33,480 nt of DNA from Terriglobia bacterium. Lineage in GTDB: Bacteria; Acidobacteriota; Terriglobia; UBA7540. The stretch covers positions 1 through 33,480 of the forward strand of contig JASHOS010000240.1 of assembly GCA_030040995.1 (NCBI GenBank). The letters run 5' to 3'. The position numbers and the translations under genes are program-made. The number at the start of each line of letters is the position of its first letter. Positions within the stretch are counted from its first letter, which is position 1. The notes below the pieces were generated by a model that saw only the letters and a program-made list of their open reading frames with translations, was not told where the DNA came from and did not search any database. Below are positions 7,261 through 15,830 of the stretch, piece after piece.

Positions 7261-9243
7261 GTGAGTGTGACCTTTACCGAAAAATGCGACGTTGCAGTGA
7301 TAGGCGCTGGCCATGCGGGCTGCGAGGCTGCCGTCGCTCCGGCGCGGATGGGGCTCAAGACGTGCCTCTATACGATGAATCTGGACCTCATTGCGCAAAT
7401 GTCCTGTAACCCTGCTGTGGGCGGCATCGCCAAGGGCCACCTGGTACGTGAAGTGGATGCGCTGGGCGGGATTATGGGAGAAGTGATTGACGCCGTCGGC
7501 ATCCAGTTCCGGCTACTGAACACCAGCCGCGGGCCAGCGGTATGGTCGCCACGCGCCCAGGCAGACAAAAAGCAGTACCGGGTCCGGATGCGGCAGGCGC
7601 TCGAATCGGAGCCGAACCTGCGCATCAAGCAGGCCGAAGTGGTGGATTTGGTTCTGGACGACGATGCCAGCCATGACGGCACGGTTCGGCGTCAGCGCGT
7701 GCGCGGCGTCCGGTTGCGCGATGGGAGATCGGTCGAGGCTGGAGCGGTGATCATTACGACGGGAACTTTTTTGAACGGGCTCATTCACTGCGGCGAGCAG
7801 ACTTACTCCGCGGGCCGGTCGGGCGAGCCCCCTGCGGTAATGCTGGGTGAGGCGCTGCGGCGGCTCGGATTCGAAGTGGGGCGTCTCAAGACCGGAACTC
7901 CGCCCCGGCTCGACGCCCGCACTATCGACTTCAATCGCTTCCAAGTGCAAGAGGGCGATCCGGTTCCCACGCCTTTCAGTTTCAGGACGAAGGCGATCAC
8001 GCAGCGGCAGACCGTTTGCTGGATCGGCTACACCAATAGCGGCACCCACCAGGCGATCCGCGAGAATCTCCATCGCTCGCCGCTCTATTCGGGCAGAATT
8101 AAGAGCCTGGGCCCCCGGTATTGCCCCTCCATCGAAGACAAGATTGTGAAGTTTCCCGATAAGCCGCAGCACCAGATCTTTCTCGAGCCCGAGGGCATGG
8201 ACACGTATGAGATCTATGTGAACGGCATGTCGACCTCGATGCCGATTGACGTTCAACTGGCGATGGTGAAGTCGATCCCCGGACTCGAAACCGCAGAGAT
8301 GATCCGGCCCGGCTACGCCATCGAATATGACATGGTGCAGCCGACGGAATTGAACCCCTGGCTGGAGACGAAGAAAATTCAAGGACTCTTTCTCGCCGGC
8401 CAAATCAACGGAACGACCGGTTACGAGGAGGCAGCCTGCCAAGGCATAATGGCGGGTATCAATGCCGGTCTCGAGGTTCGCGGCAAGGACCCTCTGATCA
8501 TCGAGCGCACGCGAGGTTATACCGGCATTTTGATCGACGACTTGGTGAGCAAAGGCGCGGACGAGCCTTATCGGATGTTCACTTCGCGCGCTGAGTTCCG
8601 CCTCCACCTGCGAATCGACAATGCCGACGAGCGGCTCACGCCTCTCGGCTATCAGGCGGGAACCATCAAAATGGAGGACTATGCCGCTTTCATCGAGAAG
8701 CAGGAAAGGATTTCTGCCGTTTCCCAGTTTCTGCTTCAGCATCGCCTCGATCCGCGCTCCCGCGCCGGGCACGCCATTTACAAGCGGCTTGGCATGATCG
8801 AAGGCGGGCGGTTCGTAGCTTCCAATACGCTCACTGGCGCGCAGCTTCTTAAGCGGCCTGAGATTACTCTCGAAGATTTGGCGGAATGGATTGGCGAAGA
8901 GATGGCCGGTACTGGAATCCGGCAAGCAGCGGACCATCGAACCGTGCTCCTGCGAGAAGAAGCGCGGCGCGTGGAGACGGATTTCAAGTATGAAGGGTAC
9001 CTCGCGCAGCAGGAAAAGCAATTGGAGCGCATGAAGCGATCCGAGGCCCGGCGCATTCCCGAGTGGTTTGATTACCGGCGAGTTTCCGGCCTCTCGCGCG
9101 AGGTGGTTGAAAAACTAACTAAAGTCCGCCCGCTCACGCTCGGCCAGGCATCGCGAATTCCCGGAGTGACTCCCGCCGCCGTCTCTCTGGTTAACGTTTA
9201 CATCGAGATATTCCAGCGCCGCGCCGCAGAAAGCCACGCGTAA
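7261..9243 (+). CDS. mnmG: tRNA uridine-5-carboxymethylaminomethyl(34) synthesis enzyme MnmG (GidA)
   Basis: 660 residues, slightly longer than the usual ~630. MnmG works with MnmE to place the carboxymethylaminomethyl group on U34 of several tRNAs, using FAD, glycine or ammonium and methylene-THF. The FAD-binding motif [10 protein letters not shown] lies at 15-24. The family blocks '[25 protein letters not shown]', 'RGPAV..PRAQADK', 'GTFLNG', 'RLKTGTPPR' and '[15 protein letters not shown]' all follow. The C-terminal helical MnmE-binding part ends with '[20 protein letters not shown]'. The start is a GTG, with no ATG available. The GGGAG three bases before 7261 favours the second GTG at 7267 (nine bases away). 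MnmE is not adjacent, and no other tRNA-modification gene is seen. The 5' end abuts a dispersed repeat. Confidence 0.98.
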   Translation: MSVTFTEKCDVAVIGAGHAGCEAAVAPARMGLKTCLYTMNLDLIAQMSCNPAVGGIAKGHLVREVDALGGIMGEVIDAVGIQFRLLNTSRGPAVWSPRAQADKKQYRVRMRQALESEPNLRIKQAEVVDLVLDDDASHDGTVRRQRVRGVRLRDGRSVEAGAVIITTGTFLNGLIHCGEQTYSAGRSGEPPAVMLGEALRRLGFEVGRLKTGTPPRLDARTIDFNRFQVQEGDPVPTPFSFRTKAITQRQTVCWIGYTNSGTHQAIRENLHRSPLYSGRIKSLGPRYCPSIEDKIVKFPDKPQHQIFLEPEGMDTYEIYVNGMSTSMPIDVQLAMVKSIPGLETAEMIRPGYAIEYDMVQPTELNPWLETKKIQGLFLAGQINGTTGYEEAACQGIMAGINAGLEVRGKDPLIIERTRGYTGILIDDLVSKGADEPYRMFTSRAEFRLHLRIDNADERLTPLGYQAGTIKMEDYAAFIEKQERISAVSQFLLQHRLDPRSRAGHAIYKRLGMIEGGRFVASNTLTGAQLLKRPEITLEDLAEWIGEEMAGTGIRQAADHRTVLLREEARRVETDFKYEGYLAQQEKQLERMKRSEARRIPEWFDYRRVSGLSREVVEKLTKVRPLTLGQASRIPGVTPAAVSLVNVYIEIFQRRAAESHA

Positions 9244-9539
9244 CACCAGGAGACGCACCGCTGCAGCCAAATTGAGACCGCCGGATCACCTGCAAAATAT
9301 GGTATGGTTTCGGTGTAGAAAATTGTCCAAAATCCGACCGAAGAAGGCCGGAAGGTGGTAGCCACGGCTAGCGTTTTGCCTCTCCGTGGGCTTTGCCCGC
9401 GCAAACCCGCGACGAATTCAAAAAACGAATTCTCAGATGATGCGCCCACACTGCTGTACATTCCTGCCCGGAATGGGATGACAATCAAGCTTAAGGTTCC
9501 CACTCTGCTGGCTGTCCTGGCGATCTGTACGGTGACTGC
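9244..9539. other. Gap with a possible orphan signal-peptide remnant
   Basis: No convincing complete gene. At 9478 an ATG on the plus strand opens MTIKLKVPTLLAVLAICTV, then a short Ala-Tyr-Gly stretch. That is a good lipophilic signal-peptide pattern (positive start, hydrophobic core, possible cleavage after TAYG). The frame then runs antisense into the PIN toxin gene and loses sense. It may be the stump of an exported-protein gene cut off when the toxin-antitoxin module arrived, or it may be chance. GAATTC-bearing inverted halves (GAATTCAAAAAACGAATTC) are at 9414-9432. Confidence 0.3.
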
Positions 9540-9971
9540 TTACGGTAAGAGGAAACCTCTCCCCTCCCCTTCCGGCATTTCCTCTAGAAATTGCCTGGGT
9601 GTTACGATCCGGATGCCAGCCCACGTTTCCGGAAAATGCTTCCGGTTGCCGGTGACAATATAATGCGCCTGCGCAGACTCGGCACATTCCAGGAACATGT
9701 TGTCGTCAGGTTCGGAACAGGCGTATATCCTCGTGGTGGGCCTGACCCAAAACGCACTTTCGCGGATCGCCAGGAGAACTCCCTCGATTGTGTGTTGGCT
9801 GCGGCGCAGGCGAGGCCGTCGAATCACGTCTTCGTACTCCGCATAAACCTCTCCGCTCACGCAGAGTTGAATACTTCCCGCAAGAGCGAGCAGAAAGACG
9901 CGAGCCGGCTGACCCAGCGGCTGCAGAAGTGCCGATACGACAACATTCGTGTCAAGTACCGTCCGGATCAC
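9540..9971 (-). CDS. PIN-domain toxin of a type II toxin-antitoxin pair (COG1569-like)
   Basis: 143 residues, starting at a GTG (9969-9971). PIN toxins are metal-dependent RNases that cut tRNA, rRNA or mRNA. The opening VLDTNVVVSAL gives the first acidic residue, D7. E45 follows in the 'VYAEYEDVI' helix and D89/D90 in the 'SEPDDNMFLECA' strand-helix. The region VTGNRKHFP at 106-114 has Asn109 where VapC proteins usually have Asp, as is common in the COG1569 branch. The gene overlaps the upstream antitoxin stop by four bases (GTGA), so translation is coupled. The last ~15 residues are Gly/Glu-rich and probably extend past the core fold. The substrate RNA cannot be deduced. Confidence 0.88.
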   Translation of the reverse strand: MIRTVLDTNVVVSALLQPLGQPARVFLLALAGSIQLCVSGEVYAEYEDVIRRPRLRRSQHTIEGVLLAIRESAFWVRPTTRIYACSEPDDNMFLECAESAQAHYIVTGNRKHFPETWAGIRIVTPRQFLEEMPEGEGRGFLLP

Positions 9972-10204
9972 TGGTCAGAGCGCTGCCGGCGTTCGCGCCG
10001 CGCAGTGGCGATTTCGGCGTCAATCTCGCCCATGGTGAGATGCTCCAAGCCCTGTTGTTTCGCAGTATTCCAGGATTCCTGGAGCCAGTCCGGGGGCGTG
10101 ACCGTTCGAATGCTGATCTGCTCGTTTTCAGCAATCGGCCGTCCGAGCAGGCTTTCGATGGCCAGCTTCTGGTCCGGGGAGAGGTCTTTCGCGTTGTGAA
10201 TCAT
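9968..10204 (-). CDS. Probable antitoxin partner of the PIN toxin
   Basis: 78 residues from the ATG at 10204, with a weak GAAG/GTGAG about ten bases upstream. A longer reading from 10264 lacks support. I do not recognise a classic AbrB, RHH or Phd DNA-binding fold. The N-terminal half (DLSPDQKLAIESLLGRPIAE) looks like a short helical segment with a beta piece 'QISIRTVTPPDW'. The C-terminal half (residues 43-78) is strongly helical and ends with a very basic GEIDAEIATARRERRQR tail, which could wrap the toxin or bind nucleic acid. The assignment rests on position, size and the 4-bp overlap with the toxin gene. Small antitoxin-like proteins of this pattern are known beside PIN toxins. Confidence 0.75.
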   Translation of the reverse strand: MIHNAKDLSPDQKLAIESLLGRPIAENEQISIRTVTPPDWLQESWNTAKQQGLEHLTMGEIDAEIATARRERRQRSDQ

Positions 10205-10394
10205 TGTTTGCTCACTTCTTAAACCCGACCGGTCGCGCAGGGTCAACGTTCTTGATTCTAGCATCTTGGAATGCGTTTGTGGCGTGGCAACCAGTGTGGC
10301 CCGGCCCCGCTTGGCGGGACCGGCATTTGCCGCCGAAACAGCGGCGCTACGTGCCAGAGAAGTGGCGCATTACAAAGACTCCAAGGCGACGCGG

Positions 10395-11780
10395 CTATTT
10401 TGTTTTGGCGGGCTTTGGGGCCGGCGGTTTCGCGGAGATTTTTGCGAACGAGCTTGCGATCGAACTTAAATCAGATTGCGAGATTTGACTGGGCAACGGG
10501 TCGGAGGGGCGGCGGGCATAGGCTTTTCCGTTCGACTGCGCCAGGTCCACTTCCTGAGTCTGATTCTGGGCGCCGAAGGTGACTTTGAAAACGTAGGACG
10601 GCTTGGCGAACCCGAAGTTATCCATCTGGCCCGGCTTGGCTGGAGGAAAAGAAGCGGCCTGAAGGGCGCGCAAGGCGGAGAGGAAGGAGTTGACGTCGTC
10701 CGTAGAGGCCGCCTTATCATCCGGAGAAGTTTCCGTCCATTTAGAATTTTGCTGTTCAAAAGACCAATGACCTTGGGGCGACTTCACGTCAAAATTCTTG
10801 ACGTCGAACATGTCCCACGAGAACAGATTCTTGTCACGGAAATCGCTGGCGTTCTTCTGGAATTGGCTGACGGAGGATTCGTCGAGAGTAAAAACAGGTT
10901 CCAGCGCTGAATTCTCAGCGTAGTAGGCGTTGCCCTGCTTGCTCTTGTTGCCCACGATGAGCGTCTGGCTGCCCGCCGGAGTGGTCAACTGAACCGTGAG
11001 AGCCGGCTTCCCGAAGCCGTACTGGCCTACACTCTTCTTGTCCTGCTCGACAACACTTTGCATTGCGAGCGATTGGAGGTCATCCACCAGGCCTTCCGAC
11101 GCAAAGTGGTCTGCCCGCACGGCGGGAGGAAGCGAGACTTCCCAAACACCTTCGGGATTCTTGGCCAATGTGTAATTCTGTTTTCCGGAGGTCACCTGGA
11201 TGCGATTGATCTGGCTCGTGTCGAGGGTGACGGCCCGCGTATCCCGCAGATCAAACATCGATTTTTCCAGCGCCGTTTTCATATCGTCCGTCAAGGTGAA
11301 TACGCGAGGGTCTCCGCCAACCTGCGCATAGACACCGCTGCTGGTGGGTGTTTCATCGCCTAAACGCAGGGTGAATTGCGGCGGTTTCGACGTGCTCGAA
11401 GCCTGGATGGTTTCCTCGGGAGGCGCGAGCCCGAAGTCCTGCAAGGACGACGCATGAGCCGTAATGACCTGGTCCACTGACGCGTCGGTCAAATTCTGCA
11501 AGAAGGACGCGACCTTGCCTTGATCGGCGGTCACGGCATGCGGCTTAACGATGGCCCAGGTCTTTCCTAACCGGCTGCAAGTAAAACTCGCTCCGCTCCG
11601 AGGCGTGATCGTGAATGATAGAATGCTGTTGCTGCGCACCGGGAGAATTTTCGCCGATGTCTTCGCCGACGCTTGGCGGGCCTCTTCACCTTGCTTGTGC
11701 CGCGTCCAAGCCCGGATCGAAAACCAGAGCGCAATCAGAACGGCAATCGCAATGACGCTTCTCAGGTATCGTCCACTCAT
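10395..11780 (-). CDS. DUF4340 protein of a Gld-like ABC system
   Basis: 461 residues. The start at 11780 is chosen over an upstream ATG at 11795 because it makes an ATGA overlap with the GldG-like gene's stop. An N-terminal membrane anchor (residues ~5-20, 'SVIAIAVLIALWFSIRAW') is followed by about 440 soluble residues. These contain two or three repeats of the DUF4340 pattern (I..F.IT..SG....RLGKTWAI... and W.LV-type motifs). The protein is likely exported while tethered to the inner membrane. In Gld-like transporters it is the last, variable component of an ABC/GldG cluster of unknown substrate. A Pro/Lys-rich C-terminus (APKPAKTK) has no clear meaning. The TA module lies 190 bases downstream. 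Confidence 0.85.
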   Translation of the reverse strand: MSGRYLRSVIAIAVLIALWFSIRAWTRHKQGEEARQASAKTSAKILPVRSNSILSFTITPRSGASFTCSRLGKTWAIVKPHAVTADQGKVASFLQNLTDASVDQVITAHASSLQDFGLAPPEETIQASSTSKPPQFTLRLGDETPTSSGVYAQVGGDPRVFTLTDDMKTALEKSMFDLRDTRAVTLDTSQINRIQVTSGKQNYTLAKNPEGVWEVSLPPAVRADHFASEGLVDDLQSLAMQSVVEQDKKSVGQYGFGKPALTVQLTTPAGSQTLIVGNKSKQGNAYYAENSALEPVFTLDESSVSQFQKNASDFRDKNLFSWDMFDVKNFDVKSPQGHWSFEQQNSKWTETSPDDKAASTDDVNSFLSALRALQAASFPPAKPGQMDNFGFAKPSYVFKVTFGAQNQTQEVDLAQSNGKAYARRPSDPLPSQISQSDLSSIASSFAKISAKPPAPKPAKTK

Positions 11781-13147
11781 CGCCTGCTCCACCAAATAAC
11801 GATGCCCATAAGGATGATGACCACGGGGATGATCATCACCCGCGCCAGCAAACCGCCCATCTGGCTGGCCGTCAGGTTCAGGTGCTGGAATTGAGCTGCC
11901 TTAGGCCGGATGGAAATGAGTCCTTCGTTGGAGGTAAGCCATTCAACCATATTGAGGACCAAATCACGGTTACTCTGAAAATCAAGATAAGCGTTCGCCG
12001 CAAGCAACGACGTTCCGGCTGCCACAAACCGCCCCTCCTTGCCTGGACCATTCTGGGTGAGCGTTCCCGCCACCGCCACCACGAGCGGCCCCTTGGTGTC
12101 TACGCCGGCCCGGTATGAAACTTCGTGCATATTGGGGTTGAAATGGGCCACGCCGAAGCTCGCGCTCGAAGTCTTACAAAGCTGGTCAAGGGTTACTCCC
12201 GGCTTGTTGTCGGTCGAAACATCAAAGGAGCGTGAGAGAGGAAACAGCGTCGCGCGTCGCGCCAGCGGCTGAACGATGGGGTTGTCGCCATAGCTCAGGA
12301 TCAGGGGCATGCTGGGGCTGGTTCCGAAAATCTGGGATACCGGGTTCTCGTCGATCACCAGGTCGTCGCTCACTGTGACTCCATAGTCCGAGAAGAGTTT
12401 GGAAAGATTCGGCAAGGCCACACCGGGATCGAGGAAAGCCAGAACTCGTCCTCCATTCTGGAGATATTTCCCGATCACGCTCACTTCCTGCGGAAGGTAA
12501 TCGGTCTTCGGTCCGGCAATCACGAGGATCGAGCAATCGCTGGGAATCTGCAGTTTCTGCATCAATACCACGGTTTCGACTTGGCTATCCTCGTTCTGCA
12601 AGGCCTGCTTGAACTGGGAATACCCATCGCGGCCCGTGCCGTCGAGGTCGTGTTCACCGTGTCCTTGAACGAAGTAGATGAGCTTTTGACCTTTCAGAAG
12701 GCGGATGAGAGCGTTGGTGATCCCTTGCTCTGAGGTGTCGGAGGCTTGAATGTGCCGGCTTCCCAAGGCCACGTAAACCGTCCCGTAACTCTGGACGCCA
12801 AAAGTGCGGGCCAGGCCGGGATCGCGGTTCGGATCGACGTACTTTACCGTAATGTAATGGGAGGCCGAGGAATAAAGATTCATCAGGTCCCGCTGATCCT
12901 GGAATCCGCTCTCGTTCGAGAAAACATAAATCGTAACAGGCTGGTCCAGGCCCTTAACAAGCTTTCGGCTCTGGGCGGAAAGGCTGAAGGCCTTGTTAGG
13001 AGTAAGGTCCACGTGGTGGTCATTCCGATTGACGAACCAATTGCACACAACCACGATGGCCACCACCACGAGCGTGTACACAGTGAAATTGGCTCCGTGC
13101 AGAATCTTGCGGCGGGCCACGACCCGCCGGGCTTCCTTCTCAGGCAT
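11777..13147 (-). CDS. GldG-like auxiliary subunit of an ABC transporter
   Basis: 456 residues. AAGGA lies about 12 bases before the ATG at 13147. Residues 20-43 form a first membrane helix (VYTLVVVAIVVVCNWFVNR). The large extracytoplasmic part begins 'HHVDLTPNKAFSLSAQSRKLVKGLDQPVTIYVFSNES', the hallmark of the GldG / ABC-type auxiliary family (DUF4350-like). It includes 'YFVQGHGEHDL' and a long stretch with 'VLVIAGPKTD.L'-type strands. A C-terminal helix lies at ~430-450. In Flavobacteria GldA-GldF-GldG form a complex needed for gliding. In non-gliding bacteria such clusters exist with unknown function, so the gliding role should not be transferred. It overlaps the DUF4340 gene (ATGA) and sits two bases from the permease stop. 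Confidence 0.88.
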   Translation of the reverse strand: MPEKEARRVVARRKILHGANFTVYTLVVVAIVVVCNWFVNRNDHHVDLTPNKAFSLSAQSRKLVKGLDQPVTIYVFSNESGFQDQRDLMNLYSSASHYITVKYVDPNRDPGLARTFGVQSYGTVYVALGSRHIQASDTSEQGITNALIRLLKGQKLIYFVQGHGEHDLDGTGRDGYSQFKQALQNEDSQVETVVLMQKLQIPSDCSILVIAGPKTDYLPQEVSVIGKYLQNGGRVLAFLDPGVALPNLSKLFSDYGVTVSDDLVIDENPVSQIFGTSPSMPLILSYGDNPIVQPLARRATLFPLSRSFDVSTDNKPGVTLDQLCKTSSASFGVAHFNPNMHEVSYRAGVDTKGPLVVAVAGTLTQNGPGKEGRFVAAGTSLLAANAYLDFQSNRDLVLNMVEWLTSNEGLISIRPKAAQFQHLNLTASQMGGLLARVMIIPVVIILMGIVIWWSRR

Positions 13148-13149
13148 AA

Positions 13150-13926
13150 CTACGGCCTTCCTTTCAAGGCTTCGAGCGAGCGGGACGTCAGGAAAACGCC
13201 AATTACAATCACCGACGCGTAATAGACGACGTCCTTCAAATCAATCACGCCCTTGGCAAAGTTATCGAAGTGGGTGGTCAAGGAGATGTACGAGAATACC
13301 TGGCCTACGGTGCTGCTCGAGTAAGCGCTTACCCAATTCCCAACGTATAGAAGCAGGAACACGCCCCACGAAACGGCGGCGGCGATAATCTGGTTCTTCG
13401 TGAAGCTTGAGATCCACATCCCTAGCGCCAGCAGTCCCGCCCCAAAGAGCAGCAGCCCAAGCGCGTTGGCGATTAGAGGAAGTCCGCTTGGATTGCCGTA
13501 GACGAAGAGCATGGCGATGTAGATGTACGTGATGATCATCATGACGATGTAGAGTCCCAGGGCTCCCAAGAACTTGCCCGCGATGATCTGGAAGTCGGTG
13601 AGGGGAGAAGTGAGCAGCAGCTCGATCGTGCCGGACCTCTTTTCCTCCGCGAAAAGACGCATCGTGATCAGGGGAATGAGAAGCAGCAAGACAACGGTCA
13701 GCACTCCTTCGAAAAGCGCCCGGACGATGTATTCGTTGATGTTGGGTGCAGCGCCGCCCATGTTTCCCATCTCCATCATCCGGAAGACCTGGACAATGTA
13801 AGTGGCAACGAAACTGTAAAAGAAAAATCCGCAAAGTCCCGAGTAGATCGCCAGCACGACGTAAGCAATGGGTGAGTGGAAATAAGACCGGAGTTCTTTC
13901 CCCGCGACCGCGAGAATGTTACGCAT
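13150..13926 (-). CDS. ABC-2 type permease (GldF-like)
   Basis: 258 residues from the ATG at 13926, with GGGAG five bases upstream. The GTG two codons earlier is less likely. It shows six hydrophobic segments: near 15-40, 65-90, 108-135, 142-165, 175-195 and 225-245. Their order is that of ABC-2 permeases, with 'KELRSYFHSPIAYVVLAIYSGLCGFFFY' at the start and 'EEKRSGTIELLLTSPLTDFQIIAGKF' as the coupling region. It partners the ATPase at 14387-15328 and passes directly (two-base gap) into the GldG-like gene. The space up to the ATPase is unusually long (460 bp) and holds the inverted-repeat cassette described below. The permease, GldG-like and DUF4340 genes therefore need either read-through or their own promoter. 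Confidence 0.92.
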   Translation of the reverse strand: MRNILAVAGKELRSYFHSPIAYVVLAIYSGLCGFFFYSFVATYIVQVFRMMEMGNMGGAAPNINEYIVRALFEGVLTVVLLLLIPLITMRLFAEEKRSGTIELLLTSPLTDFQIIAGKFLGALGLYIVMMIITYIYIAMLFVYGNPSGLPLIANALGLLLFGAGLLALGMWISSFTKNQIIAAAVSWGVFLLLYVGNWVSAYSSSTVGQVFSYISLTTHFDNFAKGVIDLKDVVYYASVIVIGVFLTSRSLEALKGRP

Positions 13927-13948
13927 ATTCACTCCCTTAACGGCAAAC

Positions 13949-13983
13949 TAGAAATCAGAAACCAAAAGCCAGAAATCAAAATC
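13949..13983 (+). repeat. Left heptamer array (CAGAAAN-type), five units
   Basis: Five consecutive 7-bp units begin TAGAAAT then CAGAAAC, with the others varying at one to three positions (CAAAAGC, CAGAAAT, CAAAATC). It lies just upstream of the permease's ribosome-binding site. Its counterpart in inverse orientation is at 14327-14389. Confidence 0.8.
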
Positions 13984-14040
13984 ACGCTAAGCGACATCCG
14001 CCGGCGTGTTACGGTGGGCTTCGCCTTGGGCTCGCGCCCT

Positions 14041-14310
14041 TTATATAAGCGTGACGAAAATAGCGCTGAGTTCGGAAATCTCGCTCTTCGGAGGAGCCAA
14101 CGGCGCCGCAGAAGCAATTTCAGATCCCTCCAGAAGTTCAAGCCAGTACAGCGTCTCTTCCAGCTCCATCAGCCCGGAGTTAAGCTTGGCGGCGTACTCA
14201 GACGGGGACCGGGCTCGCAAGCCCTCTCGATAATTCGCGTCGAGTAAAGCTTAATGATCCGCAAGGCAAATTCTCTCGTCCGCTCCTTCAGTTCCCGCGG
14301 CCTGCCGTCG
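14041..14310 (-). pseudogene. Decayed four-helix-bundle (S23/IVP) gene
   Basis: Two recognisable pieces of the four-helix-bundle family, which is linked to 23S rRNA intervening sequences, lie in different minus-strand frames. One is LKERTREFALRIIKLYS at 14241-14291. The other begins ANYREGLRARSPSEYAAKLN, continues to 'ELEETLYWLELLE' and 'KSEISELSAIFVTLI', and ends at a TAA at 14041. In intact members about 24 residues (the stretch ending in LLRSGTSV) lie between the two. Here they are missing and the frame changes, so the gene is broken by an internal deletion. No good start codon remains, because the reading upstream runs into the heptamer array. The family has no known enzymatic activity. 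It sits within a cassette bounded by inverted 7-bp arrays. Confidence 0.8.
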
Positions 14311-14326
14311 TGTCCCCTCTCCCTCG

Positions 14327-14389
14327 GCTTCTGTCTTCCGCTTTCTGGTTTTTGCCTTTCGGTTTCTGCTTTCTGCCTTCTGGATTCTA
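14327..14389 (-). repeat. Right heptamer array (CAGAAAN-type), nine units, overlapping the ATPase stop
   Basis: Read on the minus strand, the array begins TAGAATC and continues with eight more 7-bp units such as CAGAAGG and CAGAAAG. It is an inverted counterpart of 13949-13983, starting with the same TAGAA core. The first three bases, TAG at 14389-14387, are the ATPase stop codon. Confidence 0.85.
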
Positions 14390-15328
14390 GCTTGTTGCGT
14401 CGCGCGTGGTGAGTTTGAGGAAGATATCCTCAAGGCTCATGCCGCTGGTACGAAGCTCGAATAAACTCCATTGGGATTCTACAACTGCCCGCGCAAGCTC
14501 TGCGCGAACGTCCCGCTCTTTGCCGGCATGCACTTCAAAAGTGACTCGGTTGTTTGCCGCGTCGCGCTCTTCCACCAGGGTGACGCCCTCCACTCGTTCG
14601 AGCCTGGCCTTCATTTCCCCGCCCGGGCCTTCGGCGGTTACGAGCACGGTCTCAAACCCTTGAAGCCGCTGCGTGAGCTCGTCGGGAGCGCCTACAGCCA
14701 CCACCTTGCCGTTGTTGATCACTACCACCCGGTCGCAGGTTTTGGAAACTTCGGGAAGAATGTGCGTGCTCAACACAACGGTGTGCTGCCCCGCCAATCC
14801 GCGAATGAGCTCCCGTGTTTCGATAATTTGTTTTGGATCGAGGCCCGCGGTGGGCTCATCCAGGATCAGGACATCCGGGTTGTGGATCAGCGCCTGAGCC
14901 AAGCCGACGCGCTGGCGGTAGCCCTTGGAAAGTTTTCCGATTTGCCGTGATTGAACCTCGGCAATCGCGCATGTCTGGCTCACCTCGCGAATGCGGTTTC
15001 TGAGGTCCCGCCCCGCGACGCCTTTGATCCGCCCCACAAAGGCCAGATATTCCGAGACTCTCATATCCGTGTAAACGGGCGGATTTTCCGGCAGGTATCC
15101 GGTGTGCCTCCGCGCCTCCAGAGACTCTTCGACAACGTCATGGTCGGCCACGCGGACTTTTCCGGAAGTGGGAGGCAGGTATCCGGTGATCACCCGCATC
15201 GTCGTTGTCTTTCCCGCGCCATTCGGCCCGAGAAAGCCGAGCACTTCGCCCTTGCGCACCTCAAAGGTCACATCCGATACGGCCAAAGTTGGCCCATAGC
15301 GTTTTGTCAATCCTTCAACTTCGATCAT
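14387..15328 (-). CDS. ABC transporter ATPase (GldA-like)
   Basis: 313 residues from the ATG at 15328, with AGGA about eight bases upstream. A longer frame from 15397 lacks a ribosome-binding site and reads through a palindromic element. Walker A GPNGAGKTT lies at 34-42, the signature LSKGYRQR at 133-140, Walker B LILDEP at 154-159 and the switch H189 in STH. All are intact. After the nucleotide-binding domain there is a ~95-residue C-terminal region typical of the drug/GldA branch. It powers the permease at 13150-13926. Co-transcription is likely, but a 460-bp cassette now separates them. The stop TAG forms the first bases of the heptamer array, so the authentic C-terminus could have been a few residues longer. 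Confidence 0.95.
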   Translation of the reverse strand: MIEVEGLTKRYGPTLAVSDVTFEVRKGEVLGFLGPNGAGKTTTMRVITGYLPPTSGKVRVADHDVVEESLEARRHTGYLPENPPVYTDMRVSEYLAFVGRIKGVAGRDLRNRIREVSQTCAIAEVQSRQIGKLSKGYRQRVGLAQALIHNPDVLILDEPTAGLDPKQIIETRELIRGLAGQHTVVLSTHILPEVSKTCDRVVVINNGKVVAVGAPDELTQRLQGFETVLVTAEGPGGEMKARLERVEGVTLVEERDAANNRVTFEVHAGKERDVRAELARAVVESQWSLFELRTSGMSLEDIFLKLTTRDATS

Positions 15329-15349
15329 AATTGCCGTCCTTGTGTGATG

Positions 15350-15438
15350 CCTCAGTTTCGGGCTTGGACGTAGCGGAGGGTTTAACCCGTCACGCAAAAT
15401 AGCGGCATAAGGCCGCCTCTACGGGCCAGAAACTGAGG
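15350..15438. repeat. 90-bp palindromic element with CCTCAGTTTC inverted ends
   Basis: CCTCAGTTTC at 15350 is matched by GAAACTGAGG at 15429-15438. Between them, GCGGCATAAGGCCGCCTCTAC repeats the GTAGAGGCGGC hairpin family. The right half (15404-15438) is matched by 33245-33279 with a few differences. It sits in the ATPase gene's upstream region, 22 bases from the start codon, and probably carries or displaces the promoter. Confidence 0.65.
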
Positions 15439-15830
15439 AGTTAGATCGTTGTAGCACCGATGAATGACCTCTTCTCAATCTTGCCGCCATTCCGGGATAG
15501 AAGCAGCGCCGGATACATGCCGTCAGCGGGAAACTGCGCGTGGCGCGAAGCCGCCTCTGGCTTTGCGCCCACCGTTCCCGTAACAGCGGCGGTTAGCAAT
15601 CCGGTCATCAAGATAATCCGGAAGGCTGGTTAGGCTCAAGGTCCAGCCAGCATGATGCGCGCAGCGTTGGAAAGCGGATTACGGTGTGGATCTGGTTGCC
15701 GGGACGCCCGGCGTGGAACTCCCGTGACTCCAACCCCAATTTATTAGGAATACCAGAAACCGGGGAAGGTTGCCAGAACTTTATGGCGCGGTCACGTCAA
15801 AGTCGGGCTTACTACGGTTTGGAGTGCGTT

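Noticed and set aside
7513-9021. Open frame of 502 codons on the minus strand opposite mnmG
   Set aside because: It is a shadow of the GC-rich mnmG gene: no family resemblance, no ribosome-binding site, and it lies wholly within a certain gene.
13876-14247. Plus-strand frame across the S23 cassette
   Set aside because: It is antisense to the recognisable S23 fragments and runs through repeat arrays.
13949-14389. CRISPR-like reading of the heptamer arrays
   Set aside because: Units are 7 bp with no spacers. CRISPR repeats are about 23-50 bp with unique spacers, and no cas gene is present.
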